From NCBI GenBank assembly GCA_963775125.1, contig CAVZHQ010000006.1, positions 806,001 through 870,000 on the forward strand: a stretch of 64,000 nt of DNA. The letters run 5' to 3'. The notes beneath the pieces were generated by a model. It saw only the letters and a program-made list of their open reading frames with translations, was not told where the DNA came from and did not search any database. Shown piece after piece: positions 25,920 through 36,423 of the stretch. Source of the stretch: JAHECQ01 sp963775125 (GTDB taxonomy: Bacteria > Actinomycetota > Acidimicrobiia > Acidimicrobiales > SZUA-35). The position numbers and the translations under genes are program-made. Positions within the stretch are counted from its first letter, which is position 1. Each line of letters begins with the position of its first letter.

Positions 25920-28057
25920 TCAGGGGACGACGGCTGTGACGATGTTCGACCGGTAGCTCACGTTGCCGGCGGCATCGACGGCTCGCACGTAGAACGAGCG
26001 GCTACCAGGGGCGAGCCCGGTCACCGAGCCCGTCGTCCCCGTGACCGAGAGGACCTGGGCGTTGGTGACGCCGTCGTAGATGCGGTACTGGACGACGCCG
26101 ACGTTGTCGGTGGCCGCCGTCCACGACAGGTTGACCGTGCCCGGTGCCAACCCGGTGACCATCAGTCCGGCAGGGTTCGACGGCCGGATCGTGTCGGGGA
26201 CCGCGCCGGTGATGACGACGGTGGTGGAGCCGGTGCGGTAGCCGACGTTGCCGGCGGCATCGTAGGCCCGGACGTAGTAGTTGTAGGTGCCGGGTGCGAG
26301 TCCGGCGAGGTTCGTCGAGGTGGTGGGGACGTCGACAACGAGTTGTTCGGTGTCGTCGTTGTAGAGCCGGTAGCCGACGACGCCGACGTTGTCGGTGGCG
26401 GTGCCCCAGGTGAGGGTCACGCTGTCAGGACCGAGGTTGCTGGCGACCGGCTTGGTGGGCGTCGATGGACGGATCGTGTCCGGGACGGCGCCGCTGATGA
26501 CGACCGTGGTGGTTCCGGTTCGGCCGCTGACGTTGCCGGCGGCGTCGTAGGCCTGGACGTAGTAGTTGTAGGTCGCGGGGGCCAGGGCGTTGAGCGTGAT
26601 CGAGGTGGTGGGGATGTCGACAACGAGTTGTTCGGTGTCGTCGTTGTAGAGCCGGTAGCCGACGACGCCGACGTTGTCGGTGGCGGTGCCCCAGGTGAGG
26701 GTCACGCTGTCAGGACCGAGGTTGCTGGCGACCGGCTTGGTGGGCGTCGAAGGGCTGATGGTGTCCTGGCTCGCCGGGTCACAGAGGCGAGTGATGTTGT
26801 ACTGGGTGATGCCCGCGGCCTGAGTGATGTTGCCGCCGAGCCAGAGGCAACCATCCGGCGTTCCGTGGAGTGCCCACGGACCGGCACCGGAGGAGTTGAT
26901 GTTGGGGACGAAGGACGGCTCGCGCAACCCGGTCGAGGCGTTGAAGGCCGTGGCCCACGAGTTGGCCGACGAGGCAAAGGGAACGGCGCTGGACTGGCCG
27001 ATCGGCGGGCGTTCCCCACCAGATGACCCCGGTCGCGCTCTCCATGTAGGAGCCGAGGCGGCAATGGCAGGAGGCGAACACCCGGTTGCCTGCAACCTCC
27101 AGATCCTGGTAGTCGCCGCGTGACGGCTGCGACATGTGGAAGTAACGGAGCGACAGATCGGACTCGTTGAGGACCTGGACGAAGTGTTCGCTTCCGCCGA
27201 CGAAGACCAGGCCGTTGACGGTGACGACGTCGTAGAGGTACTGGCGGCCCGTGTTCTGGGTGTTGACCTTGAACGGCTGCACGCCGGTGCTGTTTGCCGA
27301 GTTGGACTGGTTCACCGCAGCGAAGCCGCCGGGTCGGGACACGCCGTTGACCGACGTGAAGTAGCCGGCGAAGTACACGCGGTCGGCGGTGGTGCTGGCG
27401 GCAACGCCCCAGATCGATCCGCCCGCCACCGCGGGCAGCCACGCTGGGTCGTGGGCCCCCGTCTGCCAGTCGAACCGGGCAGCGCGGGAAGCAGCGTTGC
27501 TGCCGATCGAGCTCGCCACCGAAGTGAAGCCGCCGGCGACGTAGAGATCATCGCCCACCAGGTCCAGGCCACGAACCATGTTGTAGCCACCGATTCGTCC
27601 GCTCCAGTTGGTCGGTGCTCCCGTGGTCGGGTCGAGTCCCGCCAAGCCGCTGGTGTTGACGCCGTTGACCGTGCTGAACGCACCGCCGACGAAGAGCCTC
27701 GACCCGTCAGGAGCCGCTTGCAGGGCGTAGACCGCGTTGTTGAGCTGCGGGGCGAACCCCGGAAGGTGGACGCCCGTCGTCGCATCGAACGCCGCCAGAT
27801 AGGGCTGATTGATGGTCGTCACGCCGTTGGTGACCTGAAGGAAACGGCCGCCGACGTAGAGCGTGTTGCCGATCTGTTCGATCGCCCAAACCTCCGAATC
27901 GATGGTGTCGGTCTGGCTGCCGGTGCCGAGCCCAACGACGCCCCAGCTGGTGGTCGGCGAGGAACTCAGCTCGGCCGACACGGGGGTCGCCAGCGAAACC
28001 ACCGAGATCAGTGTCGGCGAGGATGAGGCCGACGAGAGCGACGACGCGCGAACGCAT
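25920..28057 (-). CDS. Secreted beta-propeller protein with three FN3 domains (two frameshifts)
   Basis: ATG 28057 opens a signal peptide (MRSRVVALVGLILA). A one-base slip near 28020 brings in its end, VVSLATPVSAELSS. The body has five or more ~45-residue blade-like repeats (LYVGGRFLQVTNGVT, LFVGGAFSTVNGVNT, LYVAGGFTSVASSIG, VYFAGYFTSVNGVSR), each opening with a V-GG-F motif. A second slip near 27010 precedes the remainder of the propeller, then three FN3 domains of ~95 residues ending SYRSNIVTAVVP. The FN3 domains contain TWGTATDNVGVVGYRLY and AYDAAGNV. This looks like a cell-surface or exported binding protein; no enzyme motif is seen. Confidence 0.75.
26316..26465. repeat. 150-bp direct repeat, copy A (FN3 coding)
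   Basis: Nearly identical (one mismatch, position 26330) to 26601-26750, offset 285 bp = 95 codons, one FN3 domain. The third FN3 domain is not similar at this level, so the two inner domains reflect a recent duplication or gene conversion. Confidence 0.9.
26601..26750. repeat. 150-bp direct repeat, copy B (FN3 coding)
   Basis: Second copy of the 150-bp unit at 26316-26465; encodes the equivalent half of the adjacent FN3 domain. Such near-perfect repeats can also collapse or expand in assembly. Confidence 0.9.
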
Positions 28058-28165
28058 CGAAAGGGACCGATCAGGGGACATGCACGCAGAGTACGTGAAA
28101 ACCACAAAAGGTGACTGTCTCTGTCACGCATCGTGGTTAGGTCAACCGACTCACCCCCGATTTCC

Positions 28166-28216
28166 CGAATCTCCGGCCCCAGGCGTCGGAAACCGACGCG
28201 TGGAGCCGGAGATTCG
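28166..28216. repeat. Intergenic palindrome, CTCCGGC family, copy 1
   Basis: Outer arms cgaatctccggc (28166-28177) and gccggagattcg (28205-28216) are perfect complements. An inner 7-bp stem gcgtcgg/ccgacgc closes a 3-nt loop. It sits 24 bp after the stop of the acyl-CoA dehydrogenase (same strand), the place of a terminator. The layout and core match the palindrome at 33304-33351. Confidence 0.75.
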
Positions 28217-28239
28217 CCGGCGGTGGGTCTTCCTGCTGG

Positions 28240-29545
28240 TCAGTCGGTGGACTTGACGGTGCCGACCTTGAGTTCCTTGAACGGAATGTTGGCGTCGACC
28301 GAGATGTCCCGGGGGAGGCCGAGGACCCGGTCGCCGATGATGTTCTTCTGGATCTCGTCGCTGCCGCCGGCGATGTTGGCCGCGAAGCTGCCGATGGCGG
28401 CCTTGGCCCATTTCGAGCCGTCGGTGCTGAAGCGGGTGGTGGCGATCGGGCCGTCATTGGTCTCGCCCGAATCGTCCCACGCGATGGTGTCGGGGCCGAT
28501 CATCTCCATCGCCATGGAGCGCAGCAGCGTCGTGATCTTGGCGCCGTGGAGCTTGCCGAGCGAGCCACCGGGCCCGGGTGTCTTGCCGGCCTTCATCTCG
28601 GCCCGGGTTCGCATGGCGACGAGACTCTTGGTGGCTTCTTCGCTGTAGATGCGCATGAGGTACTGGCGGATCACGGGGTCGTTGGTGCGGCCACGTCGCT
28701 TGGCCTCGTCTCCCCACCATTTGTAGTTCGGGGTCTTGATGCCGCTGGTCGAACCGGTGCCGATGGCGACCCGTTCGTACATGAGCATGGCGGTGGCGAG
28801 CCGCCACCCGTCGTTGAGGTCGCCGACCCGCCACGAGGCGGGAATGCGGAGGTCGGTGAAGAAGATCTCGTTGAAGTGAATGCCGCCGTCGATCTGATAG
28901 ATCGGGCGGATCTCGACGCCCGGGGCCTTCATGTCGACGATGAACATCGAGATGCCGCGGTGCTTGGGCTGTTCGGGATCGGTGCGGGCGATGAGGATGC
29001 CGTAGTCGCATTCGTGGGCGAGGGTGGTCCAGACCTTCTGGCCATTGATCGTCCATTCGTCGCCGTCGAGTACTGCCCGCGTCTGGAGGCTGGCGACGTC
29101 GGAACCGGCGCCAGGCTCGGAGAACATCTGGCACCACACATGCTCGGCGCTGATGTTCTTGGCCAGGAACTGGGTCTTCTGCTCGTGGGTGCCGTACTCG
29201 GCCAGCATCGGGAGGCACATGCCGTGGCTGATGGTGAGCTGTCCGGTCATGTCCGGGTAGTTGGCGTATTCCTCCCGCCAGATGCGCTCGTGGGCCTTGG
29301 TAAGTCCCTGGCCGCCGTACTCCTTGGGAAGCGTGATCCCGGCCAGGCCGGCGTCGGCCAGCTTCTGTCTGGAAGGCCCGGGATTGCGCCACCGCCTGTT
29401 CGCTGCGGGGATCGGCCCCATCGATCACGATGCCGGTGGCGTGCTCGTCGAGAAAGGCGTTGCACTTGCTGCGGAAGGCGTCGGCCTCAGCGGGATCGAG
29501 CGAGTCGTTGTCCACTGCTGCTTGCTTCGTTGCGGCTTGGTTCAT
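28240..29545 (-). CDS. Acyl-CoA dehydrogenase (frameshift near 29372)
   Basis: About 435 residues from ATG 29545 (MNQAATKQAAVDNDSLDPAEADAFR). The frame shifts by one base near 29372, in SRAFQT/KLADAGLAG, and then reads through the full ACAD fold: LPKEYGGQGLTKAHERIWREE, QMFSEPGAGSDVASLQTRA (FAD/acyl-CoA contacts), the WRVGDLNDGWRLA loop, and C-terminal GGSDEIQKNIIGDRVLGLPRD. It catalyses FAD-linked alpha-beta dehydrogenation of acyl-CoA. Start is 30 bp from the P450 stop on the same strand; the two may be co-transcribed. Confidence 0.88.
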
Positions 29546-29574
29546 GGTCGGGGGTGCTCCGTTGGGTCGCAGAT

Positions 29575-30857
29575 TCAGGGCTTGCAGGGTGTGAACTCGG
29601 CGGGCAGGTGTTTGATGCCGTGGATGAACGCCGACTGCAGGACGTCGGGCTCAGCAGTAGCACGAATGTCGGGTAGCCGTCGAAACAGCTCACGCAGCAT
29701 GACGGTGATCTCTCGCCGGGCGAGGTGCGCTCCCAGGCAGAAGTGCGGCCCCGGGCCGCCGAAGCCCACGTGGGGGTTGGGGTCTCGGGTGATGTCGAAA
29801 CGGTAGGGGTCGACGAAGACCGATTCGTCACGATTGGCGGCCAGGTAGAACATGCACACCTTGTCGCCGGCGGCGATTGCCGTGTCGCCGATCCGGGTGT
29901 CCTGCAGCGCGGTGCGGCGCATGTAGGTGACCGGGCTGGCCAAACGCACAACCTCTTCGACTGCCGTCGGGGCCAACCCGTCGAAGTCGCTGGCCCAGAG
30001 TGCCCGCTGGTCAGGGAAATCGGTCAGGAACTTCAGCGCCCAACTGGTGGCGTTGCGGGTCGTCTCGTTGCCGGCAACCACGAGGAGGATGAAGAACGAG
30101 GCGAGGTCTTCGGGCAGAAGCTGGTCGTCCTCGAGCTTGGTGTTGACCAACAGGCTGGTGAGGTCGGTGCCCTCACCCCCGACTTTGGAGGCGGCAACCT
30201 GCTTCATCAGCTCAGCGAGCTCGAATCCGGCGGTGAGGATGGCGGTGATGATGTCGCTCTCGTTTGCCACGTATTCGGGATCGCCTGCGCCCAGGATCAC
30301 GTTGGACCGATCGAACACGAACTGCAGCTCGGAATCGGGGATGCCCATCAGGTCGCAGACGATCTTGAGTGGCAGGAGCGCGGCAATGTCGGTGACGAAA
30401 TCGACCTGGCCCCGCTCGGCGACGTCGGAGACGATCTTGGCCGCGACGCCCTGGACCGAGTCCTCGAGGCGCTTGAGCATGCGAGGCGTGAAACCGGCGG
30501 AGACGATGCGACGCAGGCGTGCGTGGCGTGGATCGTCCATGGAGATCATCGAGCCGAAGAACTCGTTGAACTCGGGAGGGCTGGTGGTGACGGTGATCCC
30601 ATCCGCGGAGCTGAAGATCTGCGGGTTCTTCGATACGTGCAGGATGTCGGCGATGGTCGTGACCACCCAGGAACCCGGGCCCTGTTCCAGCGGGATCTCG
30701 GGGGGAGCAGCGGTTCGGGGAGGAAGGTCGGACCGGCTGCCCGAAGTACCGCGAGATCGCGTTCGATTTCGCTCTGGGGACGAACCCAGAACTGGTTGAT
30801 CAACGGATTCGGCGTGGACAGGGACTGGGAGCTGGGGACGGTTGTGACGTCGGTCAT
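29575..30857 (-). CDS. Cytochrome P450 (frameshift at a C-run near 30705)
   Basis: Starts MTDVTTVPSSQSLSTPNPLI. The frame breaks at a six-C run near 30705 (one C fewer would be compensated by one insertion), then runs to the end. Landmarks: I-helix AGNETTRN with the oxygen-binding Thr, ExxR in EEVVRLASPVTYMRR, and the haem Cys loop GFGGPGPHFCLGAHLARREI. ~427 residues, bacterial CYP of the steroid/fatty-acid type. It needs ferredoxin and reductase partners that are not in the window. The adjacent ACAD and CoA genes suggest hydrophobic-substrate catabolism. Confidence 0.87.
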
Positions 30858-30994
30858 AGCCCTACGCTATCGGTGGCGACGCCCGGCAGGTGAGCAGTCG
30901 GGCTCGACCAACCTCGATGACCATCTGCGGTTCGGTGCGATTTCCGCCTAACATCGCCATATCCGTCCGTAACCCCGCACCAACTGGAGCGAAC

Positions 30995-33286
30995 ATGTCC
31001 GTTCAGGGCTCGATTCTCGGCCACGCCGTCCTACGTCGTGAAGACCCAACGCTGCTGCGGGGTACCGAGAAGTACTACGACGATCTCGACATCGAAGGGG
31101 TCCATTACCTGCATTTCGTGCGCTCGCCGTACGCGCACGCCCGACTGGGTGCGGTCGACACGGCCGAGGCCGCAGCCGTCCCGGGTGTCGTCGGAGTCTT
31201 CACCGCCGACAACCTGGATGTCGCGCCGTTCCTCGGTTTCCCGATGTGGAATCCGTACTTCGCCCGCCCGATGCTGGCCACCGGCAAGGTGCGGTTCGTC
31301 GGCGACATCGTCGCCGCCGTCGTCGCCACCAGCCGGGAAGCCGCAGCCGATGCCGCCGAGCTCGTACAGGTCGAGTACGACCCGTTGCCCGCCGTGACCG
31401 ACCCCGAGGCCGCACTGGCACCAGGCGCTCCGGTGCTCTTCGACGAGGCCGAAGGCGGGTCCAACCTCGTGTTCGAGCACGCGATCGGCGAAGGCGATCC
31501 GCTCGTCGGCGCCGATCATGTCGCCGAGGTCCGAGTCGTCAGCCAACGTCTCGCCGGCGTCCCCATGGAGACCAACGGCTGCGTTGCGGTGCCCGAGGCC
31601 GAGCGTGTCACCCTGTGGGCCTCCTCACAGAATCCCAACGGGGTGCGTGACGCCATTGCTGCATCGCTCGGCCTGGAGACCTCGCAGTTGCGGGTGGCCG
31701 CTCCTGCGGTCGGTGGTGGATTCGGCCCGAAGGCCGGACCGTGCATCGAGTTCATGCTCGCCGTCAAGCTGGCCAAGGACCTCAACGTCCCGGTCAAGTG
31801 GACCGAGGAGCGCAGCGAGAACATGGTGGCCCTGGTCCACGGTCGGGCCATGGTCCTCAACGTCAAGCTCGGGCTCAAGTCCGATGGAACCATCGTCGGC
31901 CTCGACGCCGACGTTGTCGCCGACGGCGGCGCCTATCCCGCAATCGGCGCCTTCCTCACCATGTTCACCCAACAGATGAGCCAGGGCGTCTACAACATCC
32001 CCGCACTGCGGTTCCACGCTCGGTCGGTCGCCACCAACACCACGACGACTGCGGCCTATCGCGGCGCCGGTCGGCCAGAGGCCACGCAGATGCTCGAGCG
32101 TGTGCTCGACGTCGCTGCCGACGAACTGGGCATCGACCCGGCCGAGCTGCGGCGCAAGAACTTCCTCCAGCCCGGTCAGTTCCCGCTCACCACCCACGGT
32201 GGCGCCAACTACGACTGCGGCGAGTACGAAAAGTCCCTCGATGCCGTGCTCGTTGCGTCGGGTTACACCGAACTGCTGGCCGAACAGGCCAAGCGTCGGG
32301 CCTCCGGAGACGTGAAGCAGCTGGGCATCGGTATCTCGGCCTACGTCGAGGTCACCGCCCCTGCCGGCCTTCACCTCGAGTACGGAGCCGTCGAGGTCAA
32401 CGGCGACGGCACCGTGACCGCCAAGGTCGGCACCAGCGCCCACGGGCAGGGTCACATCACCGCCTTCTCGATGATCATCGCCGACATGCTCGGTGTCGAC
32501 ATGGACAAGGTCATCGTGTTGCAGTCCGACACTGACGACATCCCGCGCGGCGCCGGCACGATGGGCAGCCGTTCGCTGCAGACTGCCGGCTCGGCCGTCC
32601 ACGTTGCTTCCGAGACGGTGCTCGACAAGGCCAAGCAACTGGCCGCGCACCTCCTCGAAGCGTCGGCCGACGACATCGTCAAGGCCGACAACGGTCTGCA
32701 GGTCGCGGGCGTGCCCAGCTCCTCGCTGTCGTGGGCCGAGTTGGCCACCGCCGCCAACGACGATGCCCGCCGCCCGGCGGGCATGGAAGCCGGCCTGGCC
32801 TACGAACTCGATTTCGACGGCACCGACTCCACCTACCCCTTCGGCGCCCACGTGTCGGTGGTCGAGGTCGACACCGAGACCGGAGCGGTATCGATGCTTC
32901 GCCACATCGCCGTCGACGACTGCGGGCGCATCCTCAATCCGTTGCTGGTCACCGGCCAGCAGCACGGCGGCATCGCTCAGGGCGCAGCGCAGGCGTTGTA
33001 CGAGATCGTCGCCTACGACGAGGATGGCAACCCCATCACGAGCAACCTGATGGACTACGCCATCCCCTCGGCCGCCGAGCTGTGCTCGTTCGAGACCAGC
33101 AACACCGAGACCCCAAGCCCCCGCAACCCGCTGGGCGCCAAGGGCATCGGCGAGTCCGGCACCATCGGCTCCACGCCCGCCATCCACAACGCCGTCATCG
33201 ACGCCGTGTCTCACCTGGGCGTGAAGCACATCGACATGCCCCTCACCGGCCAGACCGTGTGGTCCGCCCTCCAAGCCGTCAAGTAG
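30995..33286 (+). CDS. Xanthine dehydrogenase-family molybdopterin-binding subunit (CoxL form II-like)
   Basis: 763 residues from ATG 30995. Large molybdenum-cytosine-dinucleotide subunit: LGHAVLRREDPTLLRG start, VGGGFGPKAGPCIEF, the active-site segment TTTAAYRGAGRPEATQM (AYRGAGR marks form II, not the AYRCSFR of true CO dehydrogenase), GQGHITAFSMI, and the catalytic-Glu loop NPLGAKGIGESGTIGS. It hydroxylates an aldehyde, purine or other aromatic-type substrate. The small (2Fe-2S) and FAD subunits usually next to it are absent on both sides, so it is an orphan large subunit here. Confidence 0.88.
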   Translation: MSVQGSILGHAVLRREDPTLLRGTEKYYDDLDIEGVHYLHFVRSPYAHARLGAVDTAEAAAVPGVVGVFTADNLDVAPFLGFPMWNPYFARPMLATGKVRFVGDIVAAVVATSREAAADAAELVQVEYDPLPAVTDPEAALAPGAPVLFDEAEGGSNLVFEHAIGEGDPLVGADHVAEVRVVSQRLAGVPMETNGCVAVPEAERVTLWASSQNPNGVRDAIAASLGLETSQLRVAAPAVGGGFGPKAGPCIEFMLAVKLAKDLNVPVKWTEERSENMVALVHGRAMVLNVKLGLKSDGTIVGLDADVVADGGAYPAIGAFLTMFTQQMSQGVYNIPALRFHARSVATNTTTTAAYRGAGRPEATQMLERVLDVAADELGIDPAELRRKNFLQPGQFPLTTHGGANYDCGEYEKSLDAVLVASGYTELLAEQAKRRASGDVKQLGIGISAYVEVTAPAGLHLEYGAVEVNGDGTVTAKVGTSAHGQGHITAFSMIIADMLGVDMDKVIVLQSDTDDIPRGAGTMGSRSLQTAGSAVHVASETVLDKAKQLAAHLLEASADDIVKADNGLQVAGVPSSSLSWAELATAANDDARRPAGMEAGLAYELDFDGTDSTYPFGAHVSVVEVDTETGAVSMLRHIAVDDCGRILNPLLVTGQQHGGIAQGAAQALYEIVAYDEDGNPITSNLMDYAIPSAAELCSFETSNTETPSPRNPLGAKGIGESGTIGSTPAIHNAVIDAVSHLGVKHIDMPLTGQTVWSALQAVK

Positions 33287-33303
33287 CGCGATTGCCGGTT
33301 CGC

Positions 33304-33393
33304 CGAACCTCCGGCTGGAGGCGTCGGTTTCCGACGCCTCGGGCCGGAGGTACGGCGGGTTTGACGCCCTCAGCCGGAGGTACGGCGGGTTTG
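33304..33393. repeat. Intergenic palindrome, CTCCGGC family, copy 2, with direct repeat
   Basis: Between the convergent CoxL-type and SelO genes. Outer stem acctccggc/gccggaggt, inner 10-bp stem gaggcgtcgg/ccgacgcctc with a ttt loop. The 3' arm (gccggaggtacggcgggtttg) is repeated directly 30 bp on (33343-33363 and 33373-33393). It shares the stem core with 28166-28216. A bidirectional terminator role fits the convergent position. Confidence 0.75.
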
Positions 33394-33409
33394 CGTCGAG
33401 GAATGGGCC

Positions 33410-35059
33410 TCAGCTGCTGCAGCTGAGGGTGGAGCAGCCGGGGCGGGATCTGGCCCAGTCGGGTCGTTTGGCGGCCCAGGCCTCGTGATCGGGCTGGTCG
33501 TCGTAGGGGTGGCGGAGGACGTCGAGCAGGTCGGTGATCATCGATGGGTCGCCGGATTCGGCGGCGTCGATGGCCAGCTGGGACAAGTAGTTCCGCAGCA
33601 CGTACTTGGGGTTCACCCGGTTCATGGCGAGGTGGCGCTCGGCATCGTCGACGGCGAGGTCTCGCAATCGTTGTTGGTACGCGACCAGCCAGTTGTCGAT
33701 CTGGGCCGCGGTGTCGGCATCGAGCTGCTCCGGGCGGTAGTAGGCGTCGGCGATGACCGCCATCCGGGCGTCACGACCGGGCAACGCTGCAGGAAGATCC
33801 GCGAGCCGGCGGAAGAAGATGGTCATGTCGGTCTCGGCCAGCGTCAGGACGCGCCAGAGTTCGGTCTGCAGATCACGGTCGGTGAGGTCGGCGACGTCGC
33901 CGGCCGCCGGCACCGGGAGCCCGAGTTTGGCGGAGATCATGGCTTCGGTGCCGGTTTGGTACTCGGTCGGATAGAGGTCCAGGGCGGATTGCAGTGCCTC
34001 GATGTCCGGAAACAGGGGAGCGAGGGCCGAGCCGAGCTGCGCAAGGTTCCAGTGGGCGACGAGACCCTGTTGACCGAACCGATAGCGGCGCTGACCGAAA
34101 TCGGTGGTGTTCGGGGTCCAGTCGGGGTCGAAGTCGTCGAGCCATCCGTAGGGGCCGTAATCGATGGTCAGGCCGAGGATCGACAGGTTGTCGGTGTTCA
34201 TGACACCGTGCACGAAGCCGACGCGGCTCCATTCGACCATCAGCCGCGCGGTTCGGCGAACGACCTCTTCGTACCACGCGGCGATGACCTCTGGCGGTAG
34301 CTGGGCGTCAGCGTCGGGGGAGTGGTCGTCGAGGAGTTCGGAGAAATGGCGTCGGATCGTGAACTCGACCAACTGGCGAAGCAACGGCAGGTCGCCCCGC
34401 GATGCGGGCAGCTGGAAATTGCCGAAACGGAGGAACGACGGGGCGACACGGCACACGATGGCCCCGAGCTCGGGCTTGGGATTGCCGTCGTAGAACATGT
34501 CCCTGACCACCTTGTCGCCGGTCAGCACCAGGCTGAGTGCTCGGGTGGTGGGCACGCCGAGGTGATGCATGGCCTCGCTGCAGAGGAACTCCCGGATCGA
34601 GGACCGCAGGACCGCGAGGCCGTCGGCGCCCCGGGAGTAGGGCGTGAGTCCCGACCCTTTCAGCTGCAAGACGAGGTGCTCTCCACTGGGTGACACGATC
34701 TCGCCCAGCGCGATGGCCCGCCCGTCGCCCAATTGCCCGGCCCAATTGCCGAACTGGTGGCCGCCATACGCCATGGCATGAGGGTCCGCGCCTGCGGGGA
34801 GGCGATTTCCGGAGAACACCTGGGCGAAGTCGTCGGTCGCTGCGGCATCGTCAGGCCAGAGGCCCGGTGGGAGGCCGAGCATCTCGGCGACCTCGGGGGA
34901 GTGGGCAAGCAGGATCGGTGCCGACACCGGCGAGGGAGCGACCCGGGAGAAGGCGGCCCCCGTGACCTGGCGAGGAAGGATACGGGTGTCGGGGTCCGCG
35001 GGAAGCTCGTCGGTGAATCGGTTGGAGAACGCGAGTTGGTCGAGCGGGAGTTCGGTCAT
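33410..35059 (-). CDS. selO: SelO/YdiU-family protein AMPylase (pseudokinase)
   Basis: 549 residues from ATG 35059. SelO landmarks: YGGHQFGNWAGQLGDGRAIALGE (glycine-rich loop), LQLKGSGLTPYSRGADGLAVLRSSIREFLCSEAM, VMNTDNLSILGLTIDYGPYG (catalytic loop and DFG-like segment). SelO transfers AMP from ATP to proteins in redox homeostasis. The C-terminal tail ends CSTLSCSS: cysteine occupies the position where animal SelO carries selenocysteine (three residues from the end). It is therefore a Cys form, in a segment that appears to use Sec in two other proteins. Confidence 0.92.
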   Translation of the reverse strand: MTELPLDQLAFSNRFTDELPADPDTRILPRQVTGAAFSRVAPSPVSAPILLAHSPEVAEMLGLPPGLWPDDAAATDDFAQVFSGNRLPAGADPHAMAYGGHQFGNWAGQLGDGRAIALGEIVSPSGEHLVLQLKGSGLTPYSRGADGLAVLRSSIREFLCSEAMHHLGVPTTRALSLVLTGDKVVRDMFYDGNPKPELGAIVCRVAPSFLRFGNFQLPASRGDLPLLRQLVEFTIRRHFSELLDDHSPDADAQLPPEVIAAWYEEVVRRTARLMVEWSRVGFVHGVMNTDNLSILGLTIDYGPYGWLDDFDPDWTPNTTDFGQRRYRFGQQGLVAHWNLAQLGSALAPLFPDIEALQSALDLYPTEYQTGTEAMISAKLGLPVPAAGDVADLTDRDLQTELWRVLTLAETDMTIFFRRLADLPAALPGRDARMAVIADAYYRPEQLDADTAAQIDNWLVAYQQRLRDLAVDDAERHLAMNRVNPKYVLRNYLSQLAIDAAESGDPSMITDLLDVLRHPYDDQPDHEAWAAKRPDWARSRPGCSTLSCSS

Positions 35060-35177
35060 ACCTGACTGGTCAACGCCGTCCACGACCACGCCATTCCCCG
35101 GTCTTCCTGTGGCGGGCCACCGCTGTCATTCTGGTCAGCAGGTTTGCGGCATCCCCGAAATCGGCGAGACTGCCCGC

Positions 35178-36423
35178 ATGAGCCAGAACGCAACCACCGA
35201 CACCGTCGTCGATGCCCCGAGCCAAGATCCCGAGACCCGCAGAGTCCAGGAGGCGATCGACGCCCTCCTGGCGGCGCACGATCCGAAGGCCGAGTCCTAC
35301 GAGGAGTTCCGCGGGCACCAGTTCGACCACGGATTGGCCTGGGTGTACCAGGCCGAGGGCGATGGGGGACTGAACGTGCGGCCCGAGCTGCAGCGATTGG
35401 TCGAGGCACAGCTTCGGGAAGCCGGAGCGCAGCCCACGCTGGCGGTGCAGTTCTTCATGTACCTTGCCGGGCCGACCATCGCGACCCACGGCAGCGACGA
35501 GGTCCGCAAGCGCTTCCTCCGCCCGATGTTCACCGGCGAGGAACGCTGGTGCCAGCTGTTCAGCGAGCCGGGGGCGGGCTCGGATTTCGCCGGCCTGGGG
35601 ACCCGTGCGATCCGCGACGGCGACGAGTGGATCATCAACGGGCAGAAGGTGTGGAACACGCTCGCTCACCTGGCCGATTGGGGCATGTTGGTGACCCGCT
35701 CCGATCCCAACCAGCCCAAGCACAAGGGCATGACCTATTTCGCTCTCGACATGAAGAGCCCCGGGGTCGAGGTCCGTCCGCTGCGCCAGATCACGGGCGA
35801 GGCCGAGTTCAACGAGGTGTATCTCACCGATGTCCGGGTGCCCGACAGCTGTCGGGTCGGTGAGGTCGGCGAGGGTTGGCGCGGCGTCGCTCACCACCCT
35901 CATGAACGAGCGCAACGCCATCGGCGCCGGTTCGGGCACGCCCCCCAAGCGCGGCTCGGGCACCATCGTCGCCGCTGTCAACGTCTGGAAACGGCTCGAC
36001 GAGAGCGACCGCACAGCCCCGGCTCGAGATGAGCTCATGAAACTCTGGTGCCGCTCGGAGGTCCTGCGGCTCACCAACCTGCGGGCAAGCGGCAACCGGA
36101 AGAAGGGCAACCCCGGGCCCGAGATGTCGGTGTCGAAGCTGGCCATGGCCGGCCTCAACCAGGACATCCTGAGCTTCGCCGTGTCGCTCGAGGGCGCAAA
36201 GGGCATGATCAACTACGACTACACGTTCCGCCGACCCGACGACCTCTCCGTCGACGGCACCGGTGGAGGTATCCATCACGGCTTCCTCCGGGTGCGGGCG
36301 AACTCGATCGAGGGCGGCACCAGCGAGATCATGCGCAACATCGTCGGCGAGCAGGTACTCGGTCTCCCCGGTGAACCCCGCGTTGACAAAGACGTCAACT
36401 GGGTTGATGTCCCCAGAAGCTGA
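35178..36423 (+). CDS. Acyl-CoA dehydrogenase (frameshift near 35880)
   Basis: ATG 35178 (MSQNATTDTVVDAPSQD), ~415 residues. N-terminal helical domain, then LFSEPGAGSDFAGLGTRAIRDGDEW and FNEVYLTDVRVPDSCRVGEVGEGW. A one-base slip near 35880 moves to the frame ASLTTLMNERNAIGAG and the C-terminal helices with IEGGTSEIMRNIVGEQVLGLPGEPR. FAD-dependent acyl-CoA oxidation. Its last 17 bases overlap the ATG of the PLP enzyme, so the genes are probably translationally linked. Divergent from selO. Confidence 0.87.

Noticed and set aside
27136..28026. 296-codon open frame on the plus strand opposite the beta-propeller gene
   Set aside because: Composition is the reverse complement of the repeat-rich propeller coding strand; no domain and no start context.
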